The notes under the pieces: generated by a model
Seen by the model: the letters and a program-made list of their open reading frames with translations, nothing else
Database searches by the model: none
Told to the model about the DNA's origin: nothing
Translations under genes and position numbers: made by a program
Assembly (NCBI GenBank): GCA_016932895.1
Contig: JAFGCA010000618.1
Span: forward strand, 1-14,352
DNA from: Sedimentisphaerales bacterium
GTDB taxonomy: Bacteria; Planctomycetota; Phycisphaerae; Sedimentisphaerales; SG8-4
Reading direction: 5' to 3'
Length of the DNA: 14,352 bases
In this document: piece by piece, positions 13,668-14,352 of the stretch
Position numbering within the stretch: the first letter of the stretch is position 1
Layout of the letters: every line of letters starts with the position of its first letter

Positions 13668-14352
13668 ATGGGATCAAACGGCCAATCCGAGGAAAGGATA
13701 CAAACCAAGGGACGGGAGTTCTTCGGGAGGCTCCGGGCCCACCGGCTTTCGATCTTCACTGGTGAGCGGTGGGTCGGCTGGATGATGGATTGGGTGATGT
13801 CGCGGCCGGACCTCAAGGCCGAGGTATTCGCCCTGGTTGAGGCCCTTCCGGAGCTTTCCACCGAACAGCAGCTTTTCACCCGCATCGAGCGGTCGTTCCT
13901 GCAAATGAAGGACCTTCCCCGGGTGTTGCGGCTGGGCCTGAGAATTGCGGGCTTACTGGGCGGCTTCGGAAGGAGAATCGTGGGCGCGACGGTGCGATGT
14001 GGCGTCAAGCAGGTGGCCCGGCAGTTCATCGCGGGCAGTGCCCCCCGCGAAATGGCGAGGAAGCTCGCCAAGCTTCGCAGATCCGGCCGATACGCCTCCA
14101 CAATCGATGTTCTGGGCGAGGATATCACCACCCGTCAGCAGGTCGAGCGGTACGTCGGGGCATATCTCGGACTGCTCGATGCGCTGGATTCGGCCCAGAG
14201 CCGATGGACGTCGTTGGGTGGAGCCGACGGCGATCTGGACTGGGGCTGCTCGCCAAGAGTGAATATATCGGTCAAGCCCTCAGCGCTGTGGGCGGGACAA
14301 AACCCGGCCGATGTTGACGCAACGGTGGCGCAAATGCTTGATCCGGCCCGCC
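13668..14352 (+). CDS. putA: Proline dehydrogenase / PutA, N-terminal part (runs off the window)
   Basis: The frame opens at ATG 13668, with AGGAG about 9 bases upstream, and is still open at the right edge; 228 residues are visible. The sequence matches the N-terminal helical part and early barrel of a flavin-dependent proline dehydrogenase: RLSIFTGERWVGWMMDWVMS near the start, RQFIAG in the middle, DVLGEDITT with E151, and VNISVKPSAL with K203 near the edge. The enzyme oxidises proline to pyrroline-5-carboxylate. In bifunctional PutA a second domain continues to glutamate. A PutA-type bifunctional enzyme is likely because the N-terminal extension resembles PutA, but the aldehyde dehydrogenase part would lie outside the window. 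There is no ribbon-helix-helix domain at the start, so autoregulation of the E. coli type is not expected. Confidence 0.8.
   Translation, partial: MGSNGQSEERIQTKGREFFGRLRAHRLSIFTGERWVGWMMDWVMSRPDLKAEVFALVEALPELSTEQQLFTRIERSFLQMKDLPRVLRLGLRIAGLLGGFGRRIVGATVRCGVKQVARQFIAGSAPREMARKLAKLRRSGRYASTIDVLGEDITTRQQVERYVGAYLGLLDALDSAQSRWTSLGGADGDLDWGCSPRVNISVKPSALWAGQNPADVDATVAQMLDPAR

Noticed and set aside
12448..13785. 445-aa plus-strand open frame overlapping the SGNH gene
   Set aside because: It is a shifted frame of the SGNH gene, with Arg/Ala/Pro-rich sequence and no motifs; it also overlaps the promoter and start of the proline dehydrogenase gene.

Overview
The window looks like chromosomal DNA of a GC-rich Planctomycetota bacterium, probably from the Phycisphaerae/Sedimentisphaerales group and perhaps a metagenome assembly. 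The pointers are a secreted tandem DUF1080 protein, PD40 propeller proteins, formylglycine-generating-enzyme (FGE) type domains, and long intergenic stretches of dispersed repeats. I infer the lineage from these traits; there is no rRNA or other marker gene here.

Left part (1-2644, minus strand). A 68-aa cysteine-containing protein is followed, 43 nt on, by a 693-aa protein with a KAP P-loop NTPase domain and a C-terminal FGE-sulfatase (C-type-lectin-like) domain. The last ~25 residues of the larger protein look like the variable region of a diversity-generating retroelement (DGR). Residues usually Asn in such templates are replaced by a mix of L, D, P, F, Y, H, I and V, and all twelve codons end in C or T. 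A perfect 10-bp hairpin with a 4-nt loop lies 42 nt past the stop codon, as expected for a DGR target. No reverse transcriptase or template repeat is in the window. They would be expected to the left of base 1, downstream of this gene. This is the best candidate for an unusual system here: a diversified NTPase-coupled recognition protein.

Repeat zone (2645-4106). There is no credible gene. It holds three palindromes that each end in CCTAC, several dispersed repeats, and a ~500-bp cluster of a CAAACGAACCCAAT-like unit alternating with GATTG-rich blocks.

Middle (4014-6771). A well-formed promoter precedes a secreted protein with two DUF1080 domains. Two hairpins then separate it from convergent minus-strand genes: csrA with its own promoter, a 119-aa protein of unknown function, and a 55-aa protein. 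The CsrA carries Gln at the position of the RNA-binding Arg44.

Right part (6895-13483, plus strand). Five tightly spaced genes probably form an operon. They are two paralogous PD40 propeller proteins, a lipoprotein FGE-like domain fused in frame to a complete histone-deacetylase-family domain, an AlgI-like MBOAT O-acyltransferase, and a membrane-anchored SGNH/AlgX-like partner. The last two form a classic module for O-acetylating an exported glycan. The window ends inside a proline dehydrogenase/PutA gene with its own promoter.
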